In this document: piece after piece, positions 63,430 to 64,000 of the stretch
Numbering within the stretch: the first letter of the stretch is position 1
Layout of the letters: each line of letters starts with the position of its first letter
NCBI GenBank assembly: GCA_029582165.1
Contig: CM055872.1
Span: 46,884,195 to 46,948,194, forward strand
Reading direction: 5' to 3'
Source of the DNA: Portulaca oleracea
Lineage: Eukaryota > Streptophyta > Magnoliopsida > Caryophyllales > Portulacaceae
Length of the DNA stretch: 64,000 bases
Notes under the pieces: model-generated
Databases searched by the model: none
Told to the model about the DNA's origin: nothing
Seen by the model: only the letters and a program-made list of their open reading frames with translations
Translations under genes and position numbers: made by a program

Positions 63430-64000
63430 TGAAGATGGCTTCTATCATGAAGTGCGAGATTCCAAAATTTAATGGGACGAGGAGTTTCACTATGTTGCGA
63501 CTGTAGTTGAAGGTGATCCTGATTCAGCACGGGTTATGGGATGTGATTGAGTATTCTGACACAAAGACTGATCCAACAATGAGCGATAAAAACTTCAAAA
63601 AGCTCCTGAAGGAGATCTAGGGTAACTTAAGTCCAAGGGAGTGCAAGAAGCTGGAAGATAAGGCTTTGGCAGGGATTCAATTGTGTTTGGCAGAACATAT
63701 TCAGAGTGAGGGGATGCATATCGAGAAATCTCGGGAGCTTTGGATGAAACTGGAAGAGTTGTATATGTCGAAGAATCTTCTAAATAAGTACTGAATGAAC
63801 GAGAAACTCTACGGCCACGAATGCCCACAAGTACTTCTATGGAAGCACATCTTAGTGAATTTAATTCTATTATTACTGAGTTAGAATCAATTGATGTGAA
63901 ACACACTAATGAGGATAAGGCTTTACATTTAATCTTGTCCCTACCTTCATCACATAAATAATTTAAACAAATCATTTTGTATAGGAACCCTGGTGTCCTT
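63430..64000 (+). pseudogene. Ty1/copia gag fragment
   Basis: From an ATG at 63435 the translation reads MASIMKCEIPKFNGT, then after frame changes and stops LEDKALAGIQLCLAEHIQSE, ELWMKLEELYMSKNLLNKY and, in another frame, EAHLSEFNSIITELESI and EDKALHLILSLPSSHK. This order (KF-G, then helix with L-AL, W--L--LY--K-L-NK, then HL--F, then LL-SLP-S) is the UBN2-type gag of plant Ty1/copia elements. It continues past the window edge. The right half reads better than the left. Confidence 0.85.

Overview
This window is plant nuclear DNA from a eudicot-type genome, almost entirely transposable elements and very AT-rich spacer. The evidence is an L1-type LINE with a DUF4283 ORF1, Ty3/gypsy elements of the Tat, Athila and Reina types, a Ty1/copia gag fragment, a TRIM, several MITEs, an endogenous florendovirus-like pararetrovirus, and the last exon of a BEL1-like homeobox gene with a plant splice acceptor. 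No bacterial operons, rRNA, tRNA or CRISPR arrays are visible. The species cannot be named from sequence alone.

Layout. 1-3121: broken LINE (+). 3180-4397: end of a TIR element carrying a plant mobile domain (PMD) relic (-). 4668-4967: Tourist-like MITE. 5600-6743: long-TIR MITE with a second one nested at 5708-6323. 7075-8205: ATT microsatellite and two local duplications. 8209-12178: TIR element with matching ends, a PMD-like gene start (+), a FAR1/MULE-type transposase start (-), a 645-bp hairpin and a GC-rich palindrome. 12320-13260: tandem array split by a Tourist MITE. 13612-15069: non-autonomous Mutator-like element with a perfect 9-bp target duplication.

15470-27648 is a minus-strand Tat-type Ty3/gypsy element. 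It is cut by a 691-bp TRIM (15752-16442) and by a 4.5-kb gag-protease-only LTR element (17173-21714) that still holds an open 506-codon frame. 28745-35270 holds a long TA/TG/CA/TA repeat and then the pararetrovirus. The virus copy has protease-RT-RNase H, ORF2, intergenic region, tRNA-Met primer site and movement protein in that order on the minus strand, plus an inverted second copy of the movement-protein segment. 35677-46080 is mostly non-coding: a MITE, two tandem-repeat arrays, LTR-like blocks and a 166-bp hAT-like MITE with perfect 8-bp target duplications.

46644-60360 is a plus-strand Reina-type Ty3/gypsy element with both LTRs. Its gag is interrupted by a complete Athila-type element lacking pol (48617-54854), and two hAT-like MITEs sit in its gag-protease and integrase C-terminal regions. 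61281-61469 is a BEL1-like homeobox exon (-). 62500-63240 is LTR-like and 63430-64000 is a copia gag remnant.

The genes do not form a pathway; they are layers of insertions whose nesting gives relative ages. The most unusual signals are arrays of short GC-rich palindromes that recur in the LTRs of unrelated retroelement families, the pararetroviral inverted repeat that could be transcribed as a hairpin, and the pair of PMD-bearing TIR elements with GC-rich palindromes near their ends.
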